Positions 1 to 8,871 of a stretch of 33,332 nucleotides of DNA are shown in pieces. A program made the translations under genes and the position numbers. This DNA comes from Candidatus Thalassarchaeum sp. (lineage in GTDB: Archaea > Thermoplasmatota > Poseidoniia > Poseidoniales > Thalassarchaeaceae): contig JAKUOE010000006.1 of the NCBI GenBank assembly GCA_022449845.1, forward strand, positions 1 through 33,332. Direction: 5' to 3'. Under the pieces are notes generated by a model. It was not told the DNA's origin. It searched no databases and worked only from the letters and a program-made list of their open reading frames with translations. The first letter of the stretch is position 1. Each line of letters starts with the position of its first letter.

Positions 1-600
1 AACACCATCTTCTTCGCGAGCAACGGTGGCAATCCACTCTAGATTCACCTGATGGAAGATGCCACGACCAGGGGGGACAGCGCGAAAATTATCGAGACTT
101 TGCTGACCCCATTTGAGGAATTGGTAACGCTCCATGTTGCGTTGATATTCAATTTCCAGATTGCGCTCTCTCGCATCCGGGAAAAGTCCCGAAACATCGA
201 CCTGAACAGAGTGATCGATGACCAAATCGACGGGGACCTGAGGATTGACTTTCTGTGGGTCGCCTCCCAAGGCGACCATTGCATCACGCAGCGCTGCAAT
301 ATCGACCACGGCAGGAACCCCCGTGAAGTCCTGAAGAATCACACGAGAAGGCATGAAAGGGATCTCAGCGGGTGATTGAGTGGGTGACCAAGCGGCGATT
401 CGTTTGACATCGTCTTCTGTCACAAGGAAGCCATCGCACTTTCGCAATGCTGCCTCAAGTAGAACACGGATGGTACAGGGAAGTTTGTGTAATTCACAAA
501 GCCCAGAGGACTGGAGCGCGTGCAGGTCGACAAAGTGACCTTCGTCGCCATTCGACATCTGAAATGTCGCTGAGGCATCGAAGGGGTTCTCACTCGCCAT
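1..600 (-). CDS. acnA: Aconitate hydratase, N-terminal part (gene runs off the window start)
   Basis: Minus-strand translation from ATG at 600: MASENPFDASATFQMSNGDEGHFVDLHALQSSGLCELHKLPCTIRVLLEAALRKCDGFLVTEDDVKRIAAWSPTQSPAEIPFMPSRVILQDFTGVPAVVDIAALRDAMVALGGDPQKVNPQVPVDLVIDHSVQVD..., the characteristic AcnA N-terminus. Not in the ORF track because it has no stop inside the window. Confidence 0.95.
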   Translation of the reverse strand, partial: MASENPFDASATFQMSNGDEGHFVDLHALQSSGLCELHKLPCTIRVLLEAALRKCDGFLVTEDDVKRIAAWSPTQSPAEIPFMPSRVILQDFTGVPAVVDIAALRDAMVALGGDPQKVNPQVPVDLVIDHSVQVDVSGLFPDARERNLEIEYQRNMERYQFLKWGQQSLDNFRAVPPGRGIFHQVNLEWIATVAREEDGV

Positions 601-631
601 GATGCGACGACCGGGCGCCCATCCTTGAACG

Positions 632-1747
632 TCACTCTTGTCGGGTTGCGACGGCGGCCGCTAGGAACACCGAGGTGCTCGCCAGAAGCGAGAAGCCGGG
701 CACAGTCATCATGGCCGATCCTGACAGCGAACTACCAGCAGATGGATCCAAGAGATCAATGTGCATGGTAGCTGTGTTCCCATCAATCTCAATGTTCTGA
801 ATCGTTGGGACTTCTGAAGTGGGTTTGTCATTTCCATCTGTTGATACCTGGCTAATCCGATCAATGACCTCAATTCCGCTCATGTTCTCTCCATCCCACT
901 GTCCAGAAACCGCGAGACCGAAGACTGTGTGCTTGTCATCTAGATGAGACGGAGTGCTACCTTTGTCCACGAAATAGAATTGGCTACCACCGGTATTTGC
1001 TCCTGAATTGGCCATTGCTAAGATTCCGGGCGCATGGCGATAATTTTGGTCGAATTCATCGGGAATGGTCCATGTCGTCATATCGGCCTGTTGACCTTGA
1101 CCATAGTAAAGCGCAGAATAGCCGCCGGTTCCCGCAGAAGGCCAGCCTGAAGCGAAATCGCCATTCTCAATATCCCCTCCCTGAATCATGAAATCGTTGA
1201 TGATTCGGTGGAAAACGATTCCATCAAAATTGCCATCGTTCGCATGCTTCTTGAATGAATCAACGGTCTGAGGGGCGGCTTCAGGATACAGAGTGATGAC
1301 GATTGATGCATCATATTCCGGTTCTCCTGCGAGATAATCAGGGATGAGTTTGAGGCCTACTAGAATCAAACCGAGGGCCATTACGATGCTGACGATACCA
1401 ATGAAAGTGGGTGCTCCATCGTCGAAGAATACATTCATGCCGCCCGCGCGAATACCAAGCCCATCCATTTCAGAACGGAGGCTGTTGCGACCCCTGCGAG
1501 CCAACTTGTCGTTTGGATTGGCTTTGAGGGCACTTTCGTAATGACGGACTGAGTCGTTGAACAAGCGCTTGCTATTGCCTGCCTGACGGGCTTGAATTGC
1601 CTTGGCTTCACCCGCCAATCGCCAGGTCTTTGGATCGGTCGCATCAGCATCCACTTCACGCAATATCTCAAGGGCTTCTTCCGGATTGTCCACTTTGATT
1701 TGCATCTCTGCCTTCACCCAACCCTGCTCCATCTTCTTGGACGGCAT
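632..1747 (-). CDS. Cyclophilin-type peptidyl-prolyl isomerase with N-terminal TPR-like region, TM segment and C-terminal PGF-CTERM-like signal
   Basis: Cyclophilin motifs FHRIINDFMIQGGD, GILAMANSGANTGGSQFYFV, DDKHTVFG; internal hydrophobic segment FIGIVSIVMALGLILVGL; C-terminus VPGFSLLASTSVFLAAAVATRQE. Confidence 0.93.
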   Translation of the reverse strand: MPSKKMEQGWVKAEMQIKVDNPEEALEILREVDADATDPKTWRLAGEAKAIQARQAGNSKRLFNDSVRHYESALKANPNDKLARRGRNSLRSEMDGLGIRAGGMNVFFDDGAPTFIGIVSIVMALGLILVGLKLIPDYLAGEPEYDASIVITLYPEAAPQTVDSFKKHANDGNFDGIVFHRIINDFMIQGGDIENGDFASGWPSAGTGGYSALYYGQGQQADMTTWTIPDEFDQNYRHAPGILAMANSGANTGGSQFYFVDKGSTPSHLDDKHTVFGLAVSGQWDGENMSGIEVIDRISQVSTDGNDKPTSEVPTIQNIEIDGNTATMHIDLLDPSAGSSLSGSAMMTVPGFSLLASTSVFLAAAVATRQE

Positions 1748-1932
1748 GGGCCCGCCGAGTCGGCTCTAATTCAAAACCGCAGCGGAAGGAGAAAAAGGGG
1801 TGAAAAGGGCATTACATGGGGTGAAAAATGGACTCATTCGTTGTACTGCAAGCCAGGATAACCAATATGGAAAGAAGCCGGGGTAGCAGCAATGCCTATT
1901 ATCGGCACGACTCGGGGACCATTTTACGCGAA

Positions 1933-1949
1933 GGGGGGCTACGCCCCCC
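1933..1949. repeat. Perfect inverted repeat GGGGGGC-TAC-GCCCCCC, 26 nt upstream of the korA ATG
   Basis: 7-bp perfect stem with 3-nt loop read directly; member 1 of the YTACR-loop hairpin set. Confidence 0.85.
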
Positions 1950-1974
1950 CCGGCACCAGGAGACATCGTCACCG

Positions 1975-3768
1975 ATGGAACGGATTGTCAACGACTTCCA
2001 ACTGAATATCGCCACAGCAAATGGAACAGGGTCGCAGTCTGCGAACCTGATTCTATTGCACACCATGTTCAATATGGGTGTGCCAGTGAGTGGGAAGAAT
2101 CTCTTCCCTAGCAACATCGCAGGATTGCCGACATGGTACATCCTCAGAGTTAGCGACAGAGGATATCAGGCGCCCGGTGATCGAACCCACATCCAAGTAA
2201 TCATGAACAAAGCAACTTGGTAGGAAGATATCGCGAACTGTCTGCCCGGCACCCTCATCCTGTTCAACGAGGATGTCAAGATGCCTGTCGAGCGCGATGA
2301 TTGTATTGTAATCGGCGTTCCAATGACCAAAATGGCCCGTGGACTGAATCCGAAACTCGGTCGGATGATTGCGAACATGATGTATGTCGGGTTGCTTGCA
2401 GAAATTCTAGGACTCGATCAAGGTAAGCTCACGAAGGCACTTGCACAACAGTTCAAAGGGAAGGCGAGAGCCATCGAATTGAACCTAGAGGCAATCAATC
2501 TCGGACGGGCCTTCATCAGTGAGAATGTCGATATCTCCGATATTCCTTTCCGAATTGAGGCCAGAGATGTCGATGATGATGTGTTCCTAATCGAAGGGAA
2601 TGAAGCCGTTGCTCTGGGAAGCCATTACGGTGGCGTCGGTTTACTCAGTTGGTATCCAATCACCCCTAGCAGTAGCCTCGCTGAAGCACTCATTGCTTAC
2701 ATTCCCGAAATTCGCGTAGATGAGAACGGCGACCATCTCTGTGCAGTGATTCAGGCAGAAGATGAATTGGCGGCCGCTGGAATGGTCGTTGGTGGTGGAT
2801 GGGCAGGTAGTCGCGCGACGACAGCGACCAGTGGACCCGGGAGTTCTCTGATGTCCGAATGCATCGGTCTCGCGTATTTCGCCGAAATCCCCAGCGTAAT
2901 CTGGGACATCAATCGGACGGGGCCCTCAACCGGCTTGCCGACACGAACACAACAGGGTGACCTCACGATGTTGTACGAGGCCAGCCATGGTGATACCGCA
3001 CATCCAGTTCTCATTCCAGGCAATATGGAGGAATGTTTTGAATTCGGTTGGAAAGCATTCGATATTGCCGAGAGACTGCAGACGCTCGTCTTCGGCTTCA
3101 GTGACCTCGACCTGGGGATGAATCGCTGGGCCTGCAAAGGCTTCGAATATCCTGAAACTCCGATGGATCGGGGCAAGGTCCTGCGAACACAGGCCGAACT
3201 GGACGCCATCGAAAATTATGGCCGATATCGCGACGTCGATGGGGACGGAATCCCATATCGTACCCTACCTGGCTCCGGATTGGACCCCATTCTCTATCGT
3301 GGGACCGGGCACGATGAAGATGGAATCTATTCTGAGAAACCCGAAGTCTATCAAGCGCTAATGATGAGGCTCAAGCGAAAGATGGACAATTGCAGAACAT
3401 GGCTCCCTCAGCCCGTACTACGAGAGGAAGATGAGAAAGAAGTCGGCATCATTTACTTCGGTTCGATGGAGAATTCGATTCAAGAAATCGATGATATTCT
3501 TGAGGATGAGATTGGAAGAAAAGTCAGTCAGTGCAGAGTTCGTTCTCTGCCCCTCTCACCTGTTGTCGAGCAATTCATTCGCGACCATGAGACCGTCATC
3601 GTTCTCGAAATCAATCGAGATGGGCAACTCTACGGCATCCTTCGTCGAGAATTGCCCAACGATCTCATCGGAAGGGTCCACAGTGCCGCTTACTCGGATG
3701 GATTACCGCCCCGAGCACGACATTATTCTGAGTTAATCAAGGGTGTACTGAAGGAGGTAGCTGAATGA
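1975..3768 (+). CDS. korA: 2-oxoacid:ferredoxin oxidoreductase, fused gamma/alpha subunit, interrupted by an in-frame TAG at 2221-2223
   Basis: MERIVNDFQLNIATANGTGSQSANLILLHTMFNMGVPVSGKNLFPSNIAGLPTWYILRVSDRGYQ...NKATW*EDIANCLPGTLILFNEDVKMPVERDDCIVIGVPMTKMARGLNPKLGRMIANMMYVGLLAEILG... then alpha-domain YPITPSSSLAE...TSGPGSSLMSE. Track ORFs 1828-2223 and 2281-3768 share a frame (start mod 3 = 1). Confidence 0.92.
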
Positions 3769-4799
3769 GTATCAAACTGAACGTTATCGATTTGCCAAAG
3801 GACGACTATACCGGTGGAAAGTCAACACTGTGTCCCGGTTGTGGACACGACCAAATCAGTACTGTCATCATCAATTCAGCATGGGAGAATGGACTCAAAC
3901 CCGAAAAAATCGCCAAGATGAGCGGAATCGGTTGTTCTTCCAAGACGCCAGCATACTTCCTTGGGAAATCACACGGCTTCAACACCGTCCACGGACGTAT
4001 GCCTGCTGTGACAACGGGTGCAGCAATGGGCAACCGCGATTTGACCTTCCTCGCCGTGTCTGGAGATGGTGATTCAGCCAGCATCGGAATTGGACAATTC
4101 ATCCACGCTGTTCGCCGCAATCTCGACATGGTTTACGTTTTGGAAAACAATGGTGTCTATGGTTTGACAAAGGGCCAATACAGTGCGACTGCGGTCAAGG
4201 GCAGCAAGAAAAAGAAAGGGGCCGTGAACAAGTTTCAGCCCATCGATTTGTGTAAACTCGCAGTGAACCTCGGTTGTACATTCGTCGCTCGTTCATTCAG
4301 TGGCTCAAAGAAGCAATTGACTGCACTAATGAAGGCCGCCATGAGTCACAAAGGATTCGCGCTCATCGATGTCATTTCACCCTGTGTGACCTTCAACAAT
4401 AACGACGAGAGCCTGCGCTCCTACACCTACGTCAAAGACAACGATGTCGAGTTGCATGCCTACGACTACATCCCAACCTACTCACCGATTGAAGGGGTGG
4501 AGGTCCCTGAAGGTGAATTCCATGACATCACCCTGTTCGACGGTAGCACCCTACGTCTCGAGACCATCGGTTCGGATCATGACCCAACCGATGCTGTGGC
4601 TGCAATGGCGGCCTTGCACAATGCGGAGATGGAGGACAAGCACGTAACTGGATTGCTCTACTTCGACCCCGACACCTCGACAGCAATCGAAGACCAGTGT
4701 CTTGTCGAAACGCCCCTTGCAGAAGTGAGCGATGATGTCATGCGACCCAGCGCTTCTAGCCTTGAAGTTCTGAACGCACGCTTCAGAGGCAAGGATTGA
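3765..4799 (+). CDS. korB: 2-oxoacid:ferredoxin oxidoreductase beta subunit (TPP-binding)
   Basis: CPGCGHDQISTVI, GIGCSSKTPAYF, GDGDSASIGIGQFIHAVRRNLDMVYVLENNGVYGLTKGQ. ATGA overlap with korA stop. Confidence 0.95.
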   Translation: MSIKLNVIDLPKDDYTGGKSTLCPGCGHDQISTVIINSAWENGLKPEKIAKMSGIGCSSKTPAYFLGKSHGFNTVHGRMPAVTTGAAMGNRDLTFLAVSGDGDSASIGIGQFIHAVRRNLDMVYVLENNGVYGLTKGQYSATAVKGSKKKKGAVNKFQPIDLCKLAVNLGCTFVARSFSGSKKQLTALMKAAMSHKGFALIDVISPCVTFNNNDESLRSYTYVKDNDVELHAYDYIPTYSPIEGVEVPEGEFHDITLFDGSTLRLETIGSDHDPTDAVAAMAALHNAEMEDKHVTGLLYFDPDTSTAIEDQCLVETPLAEVSDDVMRPSASSLEVLNARFRGKD

Positions 4800-6149
4800 G
4801 TGTCGCCGCCTCCACGTCGATTCGTGCGCGTACTCGCTCCATTGCTCGTGCTCTTGCTGCTTCTGCCTCTCGCGCATGCGCAGAGTCTGGGAGAAGCGCT
4901 GCAGGAATGTGCTGGCACCTTAACAGGGAGTACACAACCCCAGCAAATTCACCTGCAGATGACGGACGATGCATCCGTGATGAATGTCATCTGGGCTACA
5001 GAGGGTCGCTCTACAGGCGAAGTCGAATGGAATGGTCAGACTGTCGCGAGCACAGATTATTGTTACAATCACGACATGGCTTTCCACATGGCATCAATGA
5101 CTGGACTGGTACCCGGAGAAGAAGTGACATATCGGGTCAGTTCGGGTGGAGATTGGTCCGAAGAATTCACCTTCACTCCGATAGATTCGACCGCGAATCA
5201 TTTCGAGTGGATTTCGATTGCAGATCATGGTGATTCCAGTGAAGGAATGGATGTCAGTGAGTCGATTATTGCCGACACTACAGCTCAGATGGTCACGATT
5301 TCGGGAGACATCGCTTATGCGGATGGTGAACACTCGCCGTGGGATAGTTGGTTCAATTTCCAGCAAGAGAGTATGACTCGTATCCCTTGGGTGACAGCAG
5401 TCGGGAATCACGAGAATGAACCAGGGTACGGGTTCTCGCCCTACGAGCATCGCTTCGACTCAGATGGTCAAGCGGAATCTGAGACCTTCTGGTACAGTCG
5501 AGATTTCCCGGGCGTGCACATGGTGTTCATGTCCACCGAGCATGATTACACCACAGGTAGTACTCAGTATTCATGGTTGGAGCAAGACTTGTCATCAGTT
5601 GATCGAGAGGTGACACCCTTCGTGATTGTGTACGGCCACAAACCGATGTATTCGAGCAACAGTTACCACGGTTCTGAGGTTGAATTGCGGGCTGCCCTTG
5701 AGACGTTGTACGTGAATCAGGGAGTCGATTTGGTGATTGCAGGCCACGACCACTTCTACGAACGAACGTGGCCGGTGGCGGGCGATACCGTCGTAGATAC
5801 GGGCAATGAGGGAGACGTTCATCGCTTCGCGCGCGGGTATGCACCCATCCATCTGGTCATCGGAATTGCAGGGCGTTCGGCCTACGAGGAATTGGATGAA
5901 CCTCAACCGGAATGGAGTGCGTATCGAGAGAACAGTACCTACGGCTGGACTCGATTGGTGTATGATGGAGATGCACAAGAACTCGCCTTCACGCATTACA
6001 GAACCGATGAGACAATCGGGGACGAGTTCATCCTCCAAGTCGCACCTCTAGCAAGTAATTCTGAGGAAGGGTTTCTAGGGGTCCCAGGCTTTGGAACGAT
6101 GCTACCAATCTTGGCGATGTTTGGCGCTGCTGTGCGGCGGTTGCGTTGA
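4800..6149 (+). CDS. Secreted purple-acid-phosphatase-like metallophosphoesterase with PGF-CTERM-like C-terminus
   Basis: GTG start directly after korB TGA; signal peptide LAPLLVLLLLLPLAHAQ; metallophosphoesterase motifs ADHGD, SGDIAYADGEHS, GNHENEPG, YGHKPMYS, AGHDHFYERTWP; C-terminus VPGFGTMLPILAMFGAAVRRLR. Confidence 0.9.
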   Translation: MSPPPRRFVRVLAPLLVLLLLLPLAHAQSLGEALQECAGTLTGSTQPQQIHLQMTDDASVMNVIWATEGRSTGEVEWNGQTVASTDYCYNHDMAFHMASMTGLVPGEEVTYRVSSGGDWSEEFTFTPIDSTANHFEWISIADHGDSSEGMDVSESIIADTTAQMVTISGDIAYADGEHSPWDSWFNFQQESMTRIPWVTAVGNHENEPGYGFSPYEHRFDSDGQAESETFWYSRDFPGVHMVFMSTEHDYTTGSTQYSWLEQDLSSVDREVTPFVIVYGHKPMYSSNSYHGSEVELRAALETLYVNQGVDLVIAGHDHFYERTWPVAGDTVVDTGNEGDVHRFARGYAPIHLVIGIAGRSAYEELDEPQPEWSAYRENSTYGWTRLVYDGDAQELAFTHYRTDETIGDEFILQVAPLASNSEEGFLGVPGFGTMLPILAMFGAAVRRLR

Positions 6150-6178
6150 AATATGGGCGCCCAATCGCAGGCTGACTT

Positions 6179-6251
6179 AGGCCCCTAGTGTAGCGGTCCA
6201 TCATGTGGGGTTCTGGATCCCTCGACCCTGGTTCGAATCCGGGGGGGCCTA
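6179..6251 (+). tRNA. tRNA-Gln, anticodon CUG at 6213-6215, no intron
   Basis: Acceptor AGGCCCC (6179-6185) pairs with GGGGCCT (6244-6250); T arm CCTGG-TTCGAAT-CCGGG; anticodon loop TT-CTG-GA; T33 present. Folded by hand; U27:U43 looks mismatched. Confidence 0.85.
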
Positions 6252-7136
6252 CTTCTCATCGCTCAACATATCGGGGAGGCGCAGAGGTCTAGGGCCGTAC
6301 GTTGTCCGAACCCATTGATAGAAACTCGCAGTTCCTGAGAGGGCTTGGCGAGCAATCTCAACCAATTCAACGGTGATGGAATCGAAGCGTTGTTTATCCG
6401 CATCAATCATCCATCTTAGATAGCCAGGGTCATTCTCAACAATCCAATCGATTGATTTTCCACTGTACTTGCCATAGTTGAAAATAATCACACCGGGATT
6501 CCATTCGTCCCAAGTCAATTTTCCATCGATGGTGATATTGCTTCCTTTGAGAGAGTGAGCGATTTGTTCTTCGCTGAATGAATCGAGATTAAAGGTCGAT
6601 TTCATGGCTCGATACAGCGCCTGAGTACCACGAATGTCAGCGAGTGCATCATGGGCATCCTCAAGCGGGGTTCCAACGTATTCAAGATGCATATCTGTCA
6701 ACGTGCGCGGACGCATGACTTGGAGAATGCGCATGGCATCAAGTTGGAGTTTCGAATTGAAATCGATCGGCATTCCTGCACGCTTGAATTCGGCATCCAG
6801 AATGGGAATGTCGTAATGATTGCCGTTGTAGGTTGCGATGATGTCCGCCTCTCTAATTCGTGCCGCCAAATCCTCTGAAGCCAGGGCAAATGAAGGACAA
6901 TCAGCGACCATTTCCTCAGTGATTCCATGCGTTTCAGCAGCTCCTCTGGAAATGGGAACGCTCGGTTTCACCAAGATGTTGCGTTCATCCACCAACTCTC
7001 CATCAACCTCCCATGCGTACGCAACCTGTAGGACTTGGTCGTACGCTTTTGCCAGACCTGTGGTCTCGATATCCAGATACAGAATTTTTGGATTGGACAT
7101 TGAATCTACCTCACGTAATTCGACATCATTGGCCAT
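6249..7136 (-). CDS. DnaQ/RNase T-like 3'-5' exonuclease with C-terminal DUF3820-like segment
   Basis: Exo I YLDIETTGL, Exo II ATYNGNHYDIPIL, Exo III HDALADIRGT; C-terminal FNYGKYSGKSIDWIVENDPGYLRWMI. Terminates with TAG. Start may be MSNPKILYLDIETTG instead. Confidence 0.85.
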   Translation of the reverse strand: MANDVELREVDSMSNPKILYLDIETTGLAKAYDQVLQVAYAWEVDGELVDERNILVKPSVPISRGAAETHGITEEMVADCPSFALASEDLAARIREADIIATYNGNHYDIPILDAEFKRAGMPIDFNSKLQLDAMRILQVMRPRTLTDMHLEYVGTPLEDAHDALADIRGTQALYRAMKSTFNLDSFSEEQIAHSLKGSNITIDGKLTWDEWNPGVIIFNYGKYSGKSIDWIVENDPGYLRWMIDADKQRFDSITVELVEIARQALSGTASFYQWVRTTYGPRPLRLPDMLSDEK

Positions 7137-7219
7137 CCACCTACCCTATTTGAATGCTGTTATGACGAGAAAATTACTCGTTCTCACATTCTCAACTGAA
7201 TGGTTGATTGCGCTCAGAT

Positions 7220-8332
7220 TCAAGAGAGGATTTGGCTGAGAAGATCTCGGTCTATTGCCTTGCGAATACAACGCGCAACCCTCTGCCCTGTCGAAAGGCC
7301 GGGTTCGTTGATGTCGGAATAGGGTGAACCCCCAATGGCCACGTTCGAACCGGCCACGATTCGTGCACTGACTTCAAATACACGGAACTCCAACTTGTCG
7401 GTGACAATCGTCTCCAAACAGAAGGGGCCAATCATTCCACGGCCGTCCTCCTCCAGTTCAAGTGATGAAGCAACCGCACCCTCACCCAATCTGAACGCTT
7501 CAGGTAGCAAGGATTCACGAAGCACGGCGGGGGTATTGCCAGTGACGACGAAAGAGGGCTCCAATCCCATATCACGGATGTCACGTAGGCTTCCCAATTT
7601 GTAGAACTCCTCGACGTTCGATTCATCACGGCGATCGATGCTCATCAATTCGAGACGACCGCAGTTCTTCCCCTCTCGACTACCCATGCCTTCGACCTGA
7701 TAGCCGTCATCTGCAGTGGGGTCAAAGAAGAACTGGAAATAATAACGGGTGCCGAGGACATATTCCTGAATTGTGAAATCTTCCTCCAAATCGACATTCC
7801 GTCGAAAATCGCGGAAGTTGCGGGCGATGAAGTAACCACGTCCACCCTTTGCCCCGGCGTACTTCACAATCACTGGGCCATCGATTTCGTGAGGATCCTC
7901 AATCACCTTCGGCATGGTGCAACCGCCGGACTCAAGCCATTGGCGTTGCAATTCTCGGCTACCCTCCCACTTTAGAATTCGGCGATTTCCAAACGTGGGG
8001 ACCTCGAGTTTGATGAAATTATCAGGACTCAGATATTCGACCAATGAACCGTGTGGGATGATGATGACATTTCGGGCACGCAAATCTTCAGCCTTATCGA
8101 GCAACTCAAGATAATTGTCGAGAATCATCCATTCATCCGGTTCGGCCCCAGGGAATGCTTTGTACATCTTCAGGCGATCGTGACCGACACAGATTCCAAG
8201 GGTTCTGAAGCCCTCCATGCGGGCCCCATGAAGAATTTGAAGCGATGAATGCGAGGCGATGACACCAATGGTAATCTCGGCAGGATTGTACGCCGCGAGC
8301 CAATCGCGTAGGTCCGAATCGGAGGTCGCCAT
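7220..8332 (-). CDS. purP: Archaeal PurP, formate-dependent FAICAR (IMP biosynthesis) synthetase, ATP-grasp
   Basis: IGVIASHSSLQILHGARMEGFRTLGIC, IIPHGSLVEYL, FGNRRILKWE, VIVKYAGAKGGRGYFIA, EYVLGTRYYFQFFFDP. Confidence 0.93.
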   Translation of the reverse strand: MATSDSDLRDWLAAYNPAEITIGVIASHSSLQILHGARMEGFRTLGICVGHDRLKMYKAFPGAEPDEWMILDNYLELLDKAEDLRARNVIIIPHGSLVEYLSPDNFIKLEVPTFGNRRILKWEGSRELQRQWLESGGCTMPKVIEDPHEIDGPVIVKYAGAKGGRGYFIARNFRDFRRNVDLEEDFTIQEYVLGTRYYFQFFFDPTADDGYQVEGMGSREGKNCGRLELMSIDRRDESNVEEFYKLGSLRDIRDMGLEPSFVVTGNTPAVLRESLLPEAFRLGEGAVASSLELEEDGRGMIGPFCLETIVTDKLEFRVFEVSARIVAGSNVAIGGSPYSDINEPGLSTGQRVARCIRKAIDRDLLSQILS

Positions 8333-8513
8333 TAGGGACGGCTACGATGCCGGGTAATTATCGGTTGCGGAAATACTGGCTTCTCAAGAGGGGCGAGAGG
8401 GGCAATAATTCGCACTGTTAATATAGGTGGAGAAACAACACAATATCTCGTGATTCTGATGTCTTGACACACCTGTGATCCGACCGGATTGGTCGCAGGA
8501 GCGTAAGCGCTAG

Positions 8514-8807
8514 ATGGATATCAAAAAAGACAACAAAGGAAACACGAAGCAAGCAAGAGAATTTCAGAATATGGTCATGGAACTAATACAACTTTGGATA
8601 CCAACACTTGAGGATGAACTGCACGGACAAAGGAGCGCACTCAGAAGCCGAGCAATGAAACTCATGGGGTTGTGGATAGAGAGGTTGGAATTCGAAAATG
8701 AAGAAGACCGTCTGAGAAAAGAAATTTTTGAATGGGAACGGGAGAACAACGAACTCAACTATGGTGAGAAACAATACGGTTGGGACTTCAGAGAAGAGCA
8801 TGTTTGA
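8514..8807 (+). CDS. Hypothetical small charged helical protein (97 aa)
   Basis: Uninterrupted ORF with helical, Glu/Arg-rich composition (MKLMGLWIERLEFENEEDRLRKEIFEWERENNELNYGEKQYGW); no family recognised. Confidence 0.5.
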   Translation: MDIKKDNKGNTKQAREFQNMVMELIQLWIPTLEDELHGQRSALRSRAMKLMGLWIERLEFENEEDRLRKEIFEWERENNELNYGEKQYGWDFREEHV

Positions 8808-8871
8808 GATTGCCAAAACCCCCTGTGAAACCTGAACGGTGGAGGGGGCAAGGCATTCAAGCACCAAGGCG

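Noticed and set aside
1828-1974. Extended N-terminus of the korA ORF (MDSFVVLQARITNMERSRG...)
   Set aside because: Open frame only; family-like sequence begins at MERIVNDFQLNIATANGTGSQ (1975), and the stretch contains the intergenic hairpin.
6154-6163. Palindrome TGGGCGCCCA (and GGGCGCCC at 614-621)
   Set aside because: Short self-complementary GC words expected by chance at this composition; no loop or repeat context like the YTACR set.
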